A stretch of DNA of 64,000 bases, taken from the NCBI GenBank assembly GCA_025331125.1, contig JAOALB010000002.1, positions 1 to 64,000 on the forward strand, read 5' to 3'. Origin of the DNA: Mycogone perniciosa. Its lineage: Eukaryota > Ascomycota > Sordariomycetes > Hypocreales > Hypocreaceae. Shown here one piece after another: positions 9,292 through 21,686 of the stretch. The number at the start of each line of letters is the position of its first letter. Position 1 is the first letter of the stretch. Under the pieces are notes generated by a model that saw only the letters and a list, made by a program, of their open reading frames with translations, ran no database searches and was not told the origin of the DNA. Both the position numbers and the translations under genes were made by a program.

Positions 9292-11665
9292 TTACGCCAT
9301 AGCCCGCAGAGCATCCAGTTCTTCCCTAGCCTTCCGATACTCCTCCTGTGCCTCTCTCTCCCTTCTGCTCACAAAGTTGACTTCTTCCCTCAAAGCTTCT
9401 AGGCGTCGGTTGATAGCCACGTCCTCTGAAATGGCCAGTGTTTTGAAGCCACTGAGAGCGACTCTTGCCTTCTCCAGCGCGTCGGCTGCGTCGACCACCT
9501 TTTCTTTGAGCATCTTCTGTCGCTTCTGGTATCCTCCCAAGTGGAGTGCCAGCTTCTTTTCTAGCTTAGCACCTTCTTCAGCTGAAGCTATGATAGCATC
9601 TTGAACAGACTAAAATCCGGGTTAGCACCTGATACCATGTTGTCAACACTTTCATGGGGGGGGATAGACTTACGTCAAAGGCTGCCCGCATGGCTGCCTC
9701 CTGTTCACCCTCGTCATCATTATAGCACCCAAGACCGAGCAGCATGGAATCACCACCGGCCCGACTTTCAAAGGAAGCCTGGATGTCCTCGAAGCTTGGT
9801 AAGGGCTTAGTTTCAGAGAGGATCAAGAGACGGGCATCTGCGAGAGAACCATCATCAATCCAAGAAAGCCGCGGTAGTGCCCCCTTAACTTGTGAGCCTG
9901 GCAGAGGGTATTTCGCTGCATCATTGGCCATGAGAGCAGCCGCTTCCTCTGCGATAAGTGCGGCAGCTGGATCAGTAACCTGCTTTGCCCTCTTTAATAA
10001 CTCTGGCAGATCTATAACCAGTGGTCGGGGAAGAGATCTCTGCATGACTTGGGTCCGTCGGCGTCGTTCCAACTCCTCTTCAGCTTCTCGTCGTTCGCGT
10101 TCTCTGCGATCCCGTTCTGCAGCATCCTCTTCCAAAGCATCTTCAGCCACCACTGGCTCCCTTTGGTCCTCTGGGATTTCAAACTCCCACTCCGTATCCT
10201 TCGGCTTTGGGAGTGAGGCCAGTCCACTCCGCAGTTGGTTTCGCATGGCTAGTTGTCGCATTTTCACATCCCGAGGAGTAGCTCCCGTTATTGGCATTCC
10301 ATTCTCTTGGTTGAGAGCAAAACTATCCCGGGGGGTTCGCATTGGAGTCTGTCCAGGGCCGGTACCGTTCATACCAGATCTCAGAGGAGTTGCCATTGGA
10401 TTTGGTGTTGCCATGGTCTGTCTCCGAGGTGTAATGCCTTCGAAACCGGTTGAGCCAGCTCCTTGATGAAGAGGGGTGTTCTCGCCACCTAGCAGTACTG
10501 ATTGAGTTTCATTCAACGCCCGAATGTTTCGAATTTCGTTCGCAATATGGTCCTCTTGTGCTGGTGCCCTGGGAGTTCGGATAGGAGCGCTGGTGTTCAG
10601 TGTAGAATATGTGTTGACCAACCCCCTCGTGGCATCGTTGTCGCTCTCCTTGGCCATTAGGTTGGCGGCTTCACCCATCTTGTCCATCTTTACGATCTCT
10701 TCCAGCTCACCCTCGCCTACTTGTGGCGCTGGCAAGTTCAGTGGGCGACGCTTGCTGCTCTGCTCAGCCTCCCGGATCTTTTGCATTTGACCAGCTTTGA
10801 TAGCCGCCTTTTGCGACTCTGATGGTCCGTCCTTTTCGTTCTTTCTCCTCTTGCGATCGCCATCTTCATCGCCATCACCCTTCCGCTTGATTTGTTGTTT
10901 TTTTGGATCGAAGGCTGCCCGTTGCATCTCGTTCCGTACTTGTTCCTCAGAGGTGTCGTAAAAACCTGGCGCCGCCTTCCTCTCAAATGGAATGTCGGCA
11001 TTGTAGTCCATTTCACCCTGCTTCCGAGTTGTAATCTTGATGTTGATACCGGCTGTCTTGAGTTCTCGTCGCTTCTGGAGAGTAGCTAGGCGGCGAGACT
11101 CTTCCTGTTGCCGCTCTCGTGCCTTTCTCTTCGCCTTCTTGCCCTGTGTATTGGCCAAGCGGGCACGAGCCTCGCTAAGCATCTCCTTTTCATCTTCGTC
11201 GAGGTCGATCGTGTCTGGACGAGCCGGTTTCGTCTCTGGATCGGGGTCAAGCTCGCCCGGTCGTAGTCTCCTCACATCGTCAGCACTCGGCGCCTGCGTC
11301 TCGCCGCCATCTGGTCCGCTGAGTCCAAGACTCGATGATTCACGAGCCTCAGCGTCATCGAGCAGCCTCTGATATCGTTCAAGACACTGATTCGCGGTTC
11401 GACCGACTATCGGGGCGATGGTGCGCCACTGAGTGGGCATAATCTTGGCGAGATGCAACAGCTTCTCATCTTCTTCTTTGCTCCACTCAATCTTCTTGAT
11501 GCTTGGGTCCAGCCATTCGTTCCATCTGGCCTTGCACTGCTTTGGCGTTTTGCGCGCCAGCAAGGAGGACACGCGTGCCCATTGATTGAGGCCATATTTG
11601 GAGACGGAGGCCTTGAGGATCTCGTCCTCGATGTTCGTCCAGACTCCTCCCTTGACGACGGGCAT
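9292..11665 (-). CDS. cef1: Pre-mRNA splicing factor Cef1/Cdc5 (NineTeen complex)
   Basis: Two exons on the minus strand, 11665-9674 and 9609-9292, give 769 aa, close to Cdc5 orthologues. Two Myb/SANT repeats fill residues ~7-55 and ~58-105, beginning GVWTNIEDEILKASVSKYG and IEWSKEEDEKLLHLAKIMP. A charged, Arg/Lys/Glu-rich middle region follows, then the Cef1 C-terminal helical domain. The intron (9610-9673) removes an in-frame extension and joins AAMRAAFD to SVQDAIIASAEEGAK. Cdc5/Cef1 is a core component of the Prp19 (NineTeen) complex that activates the spliceosome in the nucleus. The N-terminal start MPVVKGGVW is the expected one. It is transcribed divergently from the MFS gene at 13.2 kb. 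Confidence 0.95.
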
Positions 11666-13238
11666 CGTGGCGGCTACGATAGGATTCGTGATGGTGAAGC
11701 GTGTTTCTCAGGCTTCTCCAGAAAATATGCGAAGCTATGATGGCACCGCGTTCCGGAAAGTATGCTGAGTCATCACTTCAAGTGATGCTGATTGGCCACT
11801 GACCGAAACTCACCGAACCCCCACCGTTCGACAAATTAGGCAGTTGCATCGGTGGAGCACCGTTACGAGCTCTACGAGTACATTCGAGGATTGAGCGTTT
11901 GAAACACCAATGAAGCCATCTCAATAACGCTTTAACTTTTGAGCTTCGAGTTGGTCGTTTGGTTTATCTATAGTGCAATACCATGTGTTAGCTCCTGAGA
12001 ACCAAATCCCTTCTCTAACTCAACAATCAGTCTATTATGTCCTAGATATGAATAAACGATGACGATCCTAACGTTGCTTAAGAAAGTTTACGCTATATCG
12101 TGCAATTCCCAGCTATTAGATAGTAGTGTAAGAAACGAAGTAGGTAGTATTGCGGAGTTCTACAAAGTTTGGCGGCGGAGCGGAGTTCGGGCCCCGGACC
12201 TTCACTGAAAGTCCGTGAAGACATCAACGATTACGTCTGCAAAGCATCATGTCAGTGACAGCACCGAAGAAAGAAGAAAGACCTGCTTCGGCTCAGCTGC
12301 TGTGTCTGTCCTGGCGTCACATCACCGGCTCCACATCCAGAGCTATGGTTGGGATGCTGTACCCGGATAGGCTGTTCTGCAGCCTTCGCGACGTAGTCAA
12401 CTAACTATCCGTGTACGCGCAAACTATTGTCTTGATGCAGTCGTAATGGGCGTCGTTTAGAAACGGCTTAGAAATCAGGAGCGTTGTGAAATCTGCACGT
12501 CATCGATTTGCTGGCAGAATCGACCGTGTATAGAACATTGGGCTGGGACGTCTAAGGCTGTTGTCGTCGACGTGGACTGCAAGACAGACATAGTTGTGGG
12601 CGAGGATTCGGCAATATTGACAACGCATGCAACCTTGGCCGAAATGGCGTCTTTATAGTTTGATCGTCGGCCAACATAACAGTCGAATCGCAGCCACTTT
12701 AGCAACAGGCCCTGTGACGACTAGTAGTGGGAGTGCCCCGGACCTAGATGTGCCAGATCCATACAAAGGTGACCACGCGATTAGCTCCCAGAATTGTATG
12801 GGGTCTGTCAGGGACATGTTGGCTTTGCGTGGCCCCCTCGGCTCCACATGATGATCCCGCCTTGGAACAAGATCATTCCGCTCTCGATAACCTATCGTAG
12901 CCCAACAACAAACGGTCCCTCTGCTTCGCAAACATCTTCCCTTATCTCCCAACCCCTTTTTAATCCCTTCGTTGCGCTTACCGATTTGCCTGGCGAGAAA
13001 TGGGAGCGACAAAGCGTCAGAGTCGTCGTCTTATCTTTATAGACCGCGCATTGGCCTCTCTTATATGACCTGCCAGTCTGATCAAGCGCAATCGCAATCG
13101 TAACCGCAATCGTAACCGCAATCGTCATTCCTCCACCCTCCCTCCACGTTGACGCGAGATCAAGCCTACTCAAATCAAAGAAAGTCGCGTACGAAGTAGT
13201 TGTTTGCAACTGATTTCAACGGCAAAGCGCCTGCCAAC
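11666..13238. other. Divergent spacer between cef1 and MFS gene
   Basis: About 1.6 kb serving both start sites. No gene recognised; open frames here are short and motif-free. A short tandem repeat with unit TAACCGCAATCG lies at about 13086-13125, just upstream of the right-hand gene. Confidence 0.5.
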
Positions 13239-15182
13239 ATGTCATGGTTAAAACTAATAGATGACGCGCCGAGCCGAGGCCCCACGATTCGTGAGGTTGA
13301 AGTCCCTGAGTCGGAACCAACAGAAACATCACATCTGCTCGGCACTGGTCGAGAGCAGGCGAGAAAGAATAGCTGGGATAACGCCAGCGACTTTGAGGAT
13401 TTAGCCTGGTGGCGCAGGCCGTCGGTAGGTTCATCGCGTCCCGAAACTCAATTGCGCTGGTATGGCCTCTAACGGCGCTGCAGGTCTTTTGGTTGCTGGG
13501 CCCTTATGCAGTGTTCACGCTTGCTTTTGGAGGCATCGTTGTCCCCAAGCTAAATCTGTTGGTCTCACAGGCTTCTCTAAACGTATGTTTATTCGAAAAG
13601 CGGTCACTAATCAAGTTGCGACGACTAGAATCCTTGATCTCGTTTGTAAACAATACTTTGTCGATCAGCAACATGTCAACCCACACTTCACGTTTAAGCC
13701 TGTGATCCTGGGGTCGGATAATCCACAATGCAACATCCCGGGGGTCCAGCGAGATGTCGCGAGCTTCATGCTGGTCTTGAACTTGGTCATCGGCGGGCTG
13801 AGTGCTATCGTTGCACCAAAGTTGGGCCATTTGTCGGACATGTACGGCCGACGACGCTTGATGGCCCTGGCATCATGCGGCGGTCTATTGGCCGAGCTCA
13901 TCACCATTCTTGCCGCCAAGTTCCCCCAAACCTTCAGCTATCGCTGGTTAATACTGGGCGCCGTCTTCGACGGTATCACCGGGTCATTCACAGCCGGTAG
14001 CATCCTCGGCCAGTCCTATGCGAGCGATTGCACTCCCCCATCAAAGCGTGCTGTGTCCATCGGCTACCTCCACGCTTGCCTCTTCACCGGCCTGGCACTT
14101 GGTCCACTCCTGTCTGGATACTTTGTCAAGTGGACTGGCAGCCTTGTCTCCATTTTCTATGTTGCTCTTGGTTGTCACGTATTCTTCATTCTCTTTGTCG
14201 GTTTCGTAATTCCAGAATCAGTCACTGAACGAAAGCAGCTACTAGCCCGAGAGAAGTGGGCGAAAGAAAAGGAACCGCAAAGTTATTACTCTCTGGGATT
14301 TTGGCTGCCAGACGCTCGCGCCTCGAACCCACTGGCTCCTTTGAAGATCCTTTGGCCCACCGGTCCCGGAACAACCTCAAGACTCCGCATCAACTTGGTC
14401 GCTTTAGCCATCACGGATGCGATACTTGTTGGATCAATGATGGCAGTTGGTGCGGTCCTGGTGCTTTACAGCGAGTTCACGTTCGGCTGGGGCAACTTTG
14501 AGACTTCTCGGTTCATATCGACTCTATCCATGATTCGAGTGGTTGTTCTTATGGGTATTTTCCCCATCATTAACTATTTTGGGAGGGTGCGTCCTGCGGC
14601 TCGTCGGCAACGCGAGACCGGTTTGGTGGTCGCAGACAAGAACGCGGGAGCAGATCGCTTGGACATTTGGATCCTTCGGTTCGCCCTGCTTTCGGACGTC
14701 CTTGGATGTTTGGGATACACTCTTGCCCGCTCCCAGACCGTCTTCTTCGCCAGTGGCATGGTGACCGCTGTTGGAGGTTTGGGCAGTGCCACCGCTCAAG
14801 CAGTCGTTACCAAACATATTCCCGCGGAGCGTGTAGGCCAGGTTTTGGGCGCAATTGGAATGATGCATGCGCTGGCAAGGGTTATAGGCCCCGTCATGTT
14901 CAATGGACTGTACGCAATGACAGTTGGCACGTTTCCGCAGGCCATTTTTGTTCTTCTCGCAAGTCTCTTTGGTGTTGGTCTCGTCTGCAGCTTCATTGTG
15001 AAGCCACATAGTAAGTGCCCTCGGCCATAATACTACAGGAATCCTTCACAGAATGCTGACAATCTGTAGTTCACTGGGAAGACAGCAGAGAACATGAAGA
15101 ACCGACGGCTTCGAACCAGCAGTTGCTTAGTGGTACAGCTGCCAGAACAGTAGCTACAGACGAGCTCTTAATCGGGAACTAG
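13239..15182 (+). CDS. MFS transporter (tetracycline-resistance/YCR023C-like)
   Basis: Exons 13239-13424, 13484-13557, 13629-15010 and 15070-15182 give 584 aa. The second intron uses donor GTTGGT at 13558. This is the choice that yields the family-consistent join VPKLNLILDLVCKQYF; a GTATGT donor 30 bp later breaks the frame. An approximately 65-residue acidic N-terminus carries a dileucine-like ETSHLLG. Then come membrane spans, the motif-A loop KLGHLSDMYGRRRL, SYASDCTPPSKRA, and a final cytosolic tail encoded by exon 4. It resembles the fungal YCR023C/tetracycline-type MFS group; substrate unknown. The large central loop (~320-370) is charged. Confidence 0.87.
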
Positions 15183-15778
15183 GTTTCTGATTGAAGAATA
15201 TAGGGAGTTTAGGAGTCATTGCTTTTTGTATTACGATGGTATGGTATTTCATTGGTTCGGGCTAGACGCGAATATGTTTAGAAGACTCATTCAGGCGGCG
15301 TTTTCTTCTCCTTTTCTCTACAATCTGCAGGTCACATTAATTAGGCTTGGATACCCTCATAGAGCGAAAGCGCAATTACAGAATACGAATATGATTTGTT
15401 GAATTCCTATCGCAATATCCCACGGGTTATAAGCAGCTGGTTGATTGAAATCGTCTGGTGGGCAGCGTGATCGGCAGGATGGGAGGCTCAGAGGCTGTTG
15501 TTCTGAACCCCACCATCAAGCTCTGAGCTTCATTGCTTCTCTGCCTCACTCTCATCAACACCACCAAGAACCGTGGTTTGATCTCCATATATCAACTGGG
15601 CAGCTTTTTCATAAAAAGAATTGCTCTTACACCACACTCTATTATACAATTGTGAGTTAGCCTAGATTCTGGGAGCGCTTTCGATACCTGGGCTCGAAAT
15701 GGCGCGTCATCTCGCATCTCATAACCGCGATGCTAACGCGGTTTGGTGTATGCAGTGTAACTTATTTTCGCAGTGCGA
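15183..15778. other. Spacer before the HIT gene
   Basis: Nothing coding recognised. It contains the 3' end of the MFS gene and the probable promoter and leader of the HIT-family gene. A possible leader intron acceptor (TTTTCGCAG) ends at 15773, just before the first ATG. Confidence 0.45.
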
Positions 15779-16557
15779 ATGCTTGCTTTGGGGGCGAGGA
15801 TTCTTGGGTTAAACGCCACGCGCCGCGCCTTCAGAAGATCGGTTATGACGTCCACGCATACAGACGGAATGGTGATCAAGTTTGGGCCCTTTGAGGTCAC
15901 GAAACAGGTATGTCATGATCATCTCGACCCCTCCGGACCTACCGGCCGTCAAACATTCCGTCTCGACACAGTGCCTAAGAAGTTAGATATATTTGATCAA
16001 TACTCATATCATCCATGCTTTGGCACAAATCTCATATTGACGTCACTCCACAGGTCTTCCTCACCACACCTCACTCCTTTGGCCTTGTCAACCTCAAGCC
16101 GTTGCTCCCAGGACACATACTCATCTGTCCACTTACCCCCCACCGACGCCTCACAGACCTCTCCCCCAGCGAAACAACCGACCTCTTCACCACTGTGCAA
16201 CTCGCCCAGCGCCTCCTCGCGCGCACATACTTCCCCACCCAGGAACCCACAGAGGGCAGCTTCACCGTCGCAGTTCAGGACGGCGCTGAAGCAGGACAGA
16301 CGGTCCCACATGTTCATGTGCACGTCATTCCACGCATGAAGGGCGATATGGGGGATAATCCACCGGACCAGATCTACGTGGATATGGTAAGCGAGAAGGG
16401 GAATGTGGGTGGTGCGCTGTGGGATAGGGAGAGGCCTAGGCCTGGGGGTGCAATGCCGCGAATCGAAGATGCGGATCGGAATTCTCAGACATTGGAGGAA
16501 ATGTATGAAGAGGCGGAGCGGTATAAAGCTGTGTTGAAGGAGATGGACGTTGAGTGA
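15779..16557 (+). CDS. Fhit/Aph1-type dinucleoside polyphosphate hydrolase (HIT family)
   Basis: Exons 15779-15907 and 16054-16557 give 210 aa. The core begins VIKFGPFEVTKQVFLTTPHS and carries the histidine-triad signature HVHVHVIPR, with H129, H131 and H133; the middle histidine is the expected nucleophile. PGHILICPLTPHRRLTDL is also typical of Fhit. The family cleaves Ap3A/Ap4A to AMP plus ADP or ATP. The first ATG adds MLALGARILGLNATRRAFRR, a basic, acid-free leader resembling a mitochondrial presequence. ATGs at 15845 and 15869 would give a cytosolic form, so dual targeting is plausible. A charged linker (MVSEKGNVGGALWDRERPRP) sits after the catalytic motif, as in fungal Fhit. Confidence 0.93.
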
Positions 16558-19294
16558 GGCTATGTCTTGTTAAGCATGAGAAGAAAGCCATGGTTTCATG
16601 CAAAGAAAACTATCCGTTTCAATCCGAGAAGCCTACGTAGGACGTGGCAACAATGGGAAGTAGTGATAGTCTCTATATCAATGGTCACAGCGACTGTATG
16701 AAGCATCGTAGGTGGTACGAGTTTGGCATCTTTTCATAAGAAACTCACACTTAACCTCAATCTTGTGCTGACATCAACGGCAATATCATCACAGGAACCA
16801 AGCAATCGCATTCAATTCGATGCCACCTACAGCACGACATTTGTACGATGAAGTGCTCATGCAAGAGTTGGGGGCCAAACTAATAATCCACTAACTAGAG
16901 AGGGGTGTGTAAGAAGAGAACTAAACCACGCGGCCAAAGTGGTCTAACCAAAGCTGTAGACGGGCAGCCTAGGGCTCGTCATTGTCATTGATAATGTTTC
17001 AAATTTGTGTGTGATATGCTACGCCATCAAATGAATACCCATGTACGGAGTACTTTCGCAACTCTTGTTTGGGGTTCGGAATCCTACCAGCCAACTCGCA
17101 ACCTCAGCCGAGATCGGTTGGGACAATGAGGGGCAAATGCTGGCGACAAGCGGATTACGAGTATAGACTAGTCATTTCTCAAGGCTGCTACTATAACCTG
17201 AGCCTTTTTTTTCCTGTGAGCTTGGAGGTTGAAAAATTGGGGCACTCTTATGTGCTTTTGTTCTCGGGTACTAATGCCGTCTCTTCCTGTATCGAAATAC
17301 TACTACTACTTGTACTTGTGCAGTGGGCGGTTGAGGGTTTGGAGGGTCGTTGGAAATGCCCCACCCGTTGAGGGTTTGGGTTCGGGAACTAGCGCAAGAC
17401 CCTGCTAGCGCAACTTCAATAGATGCATGTAAGGTGGATCGTGCTGTTTCTTAGCGGCCCTTCACCGTTGTGGACTTTTTTCGACCTTGCAATGAGGGGC
17501 TTTGGAGGGGCGGGCAGGTTTTTGATGGCGCACTATAAGCGGGTGCCTTGCTTGAAACAGTGAGGAGCCTGGGCCTGGACCAGTACCAGTAGGCGGCTAA
17601 AGGTTGCAGACCGCCAGTTTCATATGATGTTGAACTGAGTAAGGATTCATGCAGATGGCTGTTGAAGGGAGGCTTGACGGACTACTCGTAGGTAGGCAGG
17701 CAGAATTTACTACCTCCCGGAATATGTAGGGATTGTGAAGATATGCGCGCGCATGCATGCACGGTACAAGACTAGTTAATTGGTAATCATGGAACACCCG
17801 AATGGATCAGGCAATAGGACGGCAAGGCAATACTACTTCTTGTGTCTCGTGTTCGTATGTCTGCATGTACTCCGTACGTTGATTCGGCAACATGCATGCA
17901 GTGCATGTATGAGCTGCTCCGGCCGCTGCACGTCTTGTTGATGTGACCGGAGAAATTGGTTGATAATGCTACGACGTACGGAGTACTCCGTACATAGATA
18001 CGAGGCAACACCCTGCATGGATCATCCCTCCACATTGTTCAGGACTCAGCCTTCTTACCTCTTCACCCGTTGGTTTGCAAATGAGAATGGGTATTAGATA
18101 AAACCAGATAAGCGATGGTGGGAGCTGAAGGGTGTAGCGTGATCAAACAAGGCGACTAAGATTGGGTAATGTTACTGACATGTAAGATGCGCCGCCGCCC
18201 GATGTCGGTGGGCTTAAGGGTCGTGATCAGAATCAAATTTAAAAAAATTAATCGGCTTGCAGCAGCCTTACTCATTGTTTGACGTAACCTAGAATACTGG
18301 CAGATGCGAACTACATACCACCGCTATTACCTACATATCTCTACAGGTTGCCTAACACTCCGTGATATGCCGTCCGTAAGGTGTCATTTAAGGCGTTTAG
18401 CCTCTCTGCAAAACGATGCACGCGACACAGAAAACAGTCCGCCCAACCAATTAGTAGTAGTACGACTACTACTAGTACTAATACTCCGTAGGTATGGAGT
18501 AGTTCAAAGTCCAATTGCAAGCATGTATCCGAAATATGCACTTACTGTGTAGTGGCGCTGATCCACCGTTTATCAACCTCCCGGCTCGGGCAATTGTATG
18601 TTGTATTACGAGTAAAAATGTGACTTGAGTGTGACCAACCGCCCCTCCCACCTTTACAAATGTCTTTCTTTCTGGTGATTTCCATAATAATATCCGTCAT
18701 GAGGTAATAAATTGACTAAGACGAGAAAAGGATCGACCAATTTCTCTTTGCTCCGCGAATCAATTCTTGCAGAAACACGGCATTGCCTTGCAGCAAAGAC
18801 AGAAGAGCCAGAGACATGAAAATGAAGCCTATCGCGGGCTGAGACATGGTCATATCGGAGGAGTTCGAGACTAGCTAGGTACCAGTACTCCGTACCCAGG
18901 CGCATGTGACACTTGCGCCTGCAGATGCATTTCGCATACATGCATGCCCCACCTGCCGCATTGTCCATTTACATGGGCTATTTTATAGCTCACACCCTTA
19001 GAGACGCATCAAAGCACCCACTTGGGAGATACAATATAATCCCCCTCCATTTTCCAATTCTTTCCAACTTCTTCCTATCGTCCACTCAACTCAGTCCGAT
19101 CGCTTTTCTAGCAGCTCGTTTCTTTTTGCTTGTTCTTGCACTTCGGTGTGCAAGCGATAACAACATCTGATCTCTCAGTTTCGTTATTTCGAAAGATCTA
19201 AGCCGCGCTGCTCGTCGCGTCTACGCACATCAACACGCACATTCGCGCCAGTGCCTGTGTCTGCTGTCGTAAGCCTTTGCCTCGCAGAGAAGAC
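16558..19294. other. Gene-free 2.7-kb spacer rich in TACGGAGTA-type motifs
   Basis: No frame shows recognisable protein features. It holds the full palindrome at 17977-17992, half-sites near 17044, 17868, 18481 and 18884, and a small hairpin of AGTAGTAGT/ACTACTACT near 18453-18473. The last 250 bases are pyrimidine-rich and are probably the promoter and leader of the next MFS gene. Confidence 0.5.
17977..17992. repeat. 16-bp palindrome TACGGAGTACTCCGTA
   Basis: Perfect copy of the dispersed motif; with one extra base on each side it is an 18-bp palindrome. Confidence 0.85.
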
Positions 19295-20906
19295 ATGACC
19301 CTAACTAAGCAGGCACGTCTTCGAAACCCCGATGATTTTCCAACTCTCCAATTGTTTCTTCTCGGTCAGTCCCTTGCCACCATGACGTCAGGGTCTCGGG
19401 CCAACTAATTCCTTTGCAGCCATTGTTCGCCTTGCCGAACCGATTGCTCTGACTTCAATTTATCCGTACTCCTGGCAGCTGGTCAAGAAATTCCAGATTG
19501 GAAACGAAGAAGATGCCTCGTTCTACTCCGGTCTGCTCATTTCGGCCTTCTCCCTCACCGAAGCACTTGTGGGCGTGTACTGGGGCGACGTTTCGGACAA
19601 ATTTGGCAGAAAGCCTGTCCTTCTTGGGGGCTTGCTCGGCACCATCCTCTCCTTGGTCATAGTCGGTTTCGCCAGCAACATTTGGATCGCTTTATTCGGC
19701 AGAGCCATTGGTGGTCTCCTCAATGGCAACATCGGCGTCATCCAGACAATGGTTGGGGAGCTCGTCACAAATCCTCGCCATGAACCTTACGCATACAGCG
19801 CCATGCCCTTCGTATGGGCAATTGGGACTATGATTGGGCCCTTCATTGGTGGAACCTTTGCGGAGGCCTTCCCTCAAGTTAGCCTTTTCAATAAGTTCCC
19901 ATACCTCCTGCCCAACCTCATTTGCTCGGCGCTTCTGTTTCTCAGCATCGTCTTTGCTGTCTTCTATTTGGACGAAACTCACCCGGACATGCAACCTCGA
20001 ATCTTGCTGCCGGCAGACACTTATGTCTCGGAAGAGACCCCGCTGATACAGACTTCAGATGCCATGAAGCAGCCAGCAGTGGATTTGCGAGCTGAGACAT
20101 ATGCGACCATTCGGAGTACCAATGGCGAGTCGTCGGCCCAACGTGTTGAGCCGTCCTTGGAAAAGAAGAAGCCAACAAACATTTGGAACAAGCGCATTGT
20201 CGGACTGATTATTGCCCTGTGCATATTCACATACCATTCAATGACGTACGACCACCTCATGCCAATCTTCTTCGAAGATGAGCGTGCTTCGGTAACTACC
20301 TTTTCCAAGTCACCCTTTTATTCCCCCGGTGGCCTCGGACTCTCCCTTCGCGACGTCGGCATGATTATGGCAGTCAACGGTGCAATCGCCTTGTTTGTCC
20401 AAGCCGTTATTTTCCCGCTGGCTGCAGAACGAGTTGGCGTGTACAGACTGTTCCTTTTAGTTACTGCTCTGCATCCCGTTATTTACCTTGTCGTTCCGTT
20501 GCTTCTTCTTGTACCCCAAGCCGCGATTTTCCCAGCTATTTATGCTTGCCTTGCCCTCCGCAACGTCCTCAGCATCACCCTTTACCCTTTGCTTTTAATC
20601 CTTATCAAGAACGCAACCGCTTCTAAAAGCGCCTTGGGCAAAGTCAACGGCTTGGCCGCCAGCGCTGGCGCTGCCTGCCGTATGGTGGCGCCGCCGGTTG
20701 CAGGTTTTCTGTACACCTATGGTAGCAAGATGGATTGCACCGCTCTAGCATGGTACGGTAGCGTTCTTGTTGCCCTTGTTGGCTCTGTTCAGTGCTTTTA
20801 CGTCCCTCGAGATCGGAATGATGAGCCGTCAGAAGAGGACGCTGTACCACAGCAAAAACAATCCACTACCACTGTCACTGAAGTTTCGGTTGGCAATGTG
20901 GAGTGA
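19295..20906 (+). CDS. MFS transporter (ZIFL/YCR023C-like)
   Basis: Exons 19295-19364 and 19420-20906 join to 518 aa. The intron contains a CTAAT branch-like site and restores LQLFLLAIVRLAEPIALTSI. Twelve spans are plausible. Motif A reads GDVSDKFGRKPVLLGG and is followed by GRAIGGLLNGNIGVIQTMVG and a GTMIGPFIGG motif-C-like stretch. A soluble loop of about 60 residues, including EETPLIQTSD and a KKKPTNIWNKR cluster, separates the two halves. The family includes zinc-induced-facilitator-like and fungal drug/H+ antiporters; the substrate cannot be assigned. The C-terminus is acidic and polar. Confidence 0.88.
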
Positions 20907-21686
20907 CTGATGACCACATAATGGTAACAATCATCCTCAGACAAACATAAATGTTGTCTTATGACCTGTTCCGTCAGGAGCAATTAACCCCTACCCCTCG
21001 CATCATCCGCGGTTTGGCGATGGTGAATGAGTTGATTTTGACACAGTTTCACGAACGAACCGAAGGCGTTTTTATGAAAGAGAAGACGGGACGTTTGTAT
21101 TGTATGCATGGCGTTGGACTCTGATATGGCATGGGTCGGCGTTGGGGCATATCAAAAAGTGTACCTATTTCTTTTTATGTTTCTTTCGCCTCAAAAATTA
21201 AGAGGACTAGGTAGCTGCTGTAGACCACGTTTAGGTATACAGAAGGTAGTAATAATACGGTGTAGTGTTAGTCAACTGGCCAGTCTGTCTTCTCATTAGT
21301 GAATATCATCGGCATGACAGGGTAGTTGATGCAACAGAGGGCACTGCCGATTTTACCAAGCGAAAACGGTGTAAAATCTACAATGCTCATACACCTTTTT
21401 CCTCCTATCGACTCATCATATGGTAGTTGGATAGATGTGGTGATGGTGGCTATGTGAAGGTGTTTCGTTGTTGGCCTGGTGGGATTTTCACCCTCACTAT
21501 TGCCACCACCAGAAAAGTTGGAGACTTCACACAATTTTCATCTTCCACAAAAAAACGCTGAGATACCTGCGCATTTGCACAGAAGCCAAAGCACATCCAA
21601 CTTGGAGCCGCTCCTTTAGACACTCTCCTGGGATTTTTGGAATAGACCGCGCGGCCTATTGAGTGCCGTGCCACTTTTCGCGAAAT
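20907..21686. other. Spacer between MFS and cns1
   Basis: Tandem plus-strand genes. No coding signal; it contains the transporter 3' region and the cns1 promoter. A GTG-initiated in-frame extension of cns1 from 21663 was not used because an ATG lies at 21687. Confidence 0.45.

Noticed and set aside
17060..17371. GTTCGGAATCC sequence resembling a tRNA box B
   Set aside because: No acceptor or anticodon stems can be formed around it.
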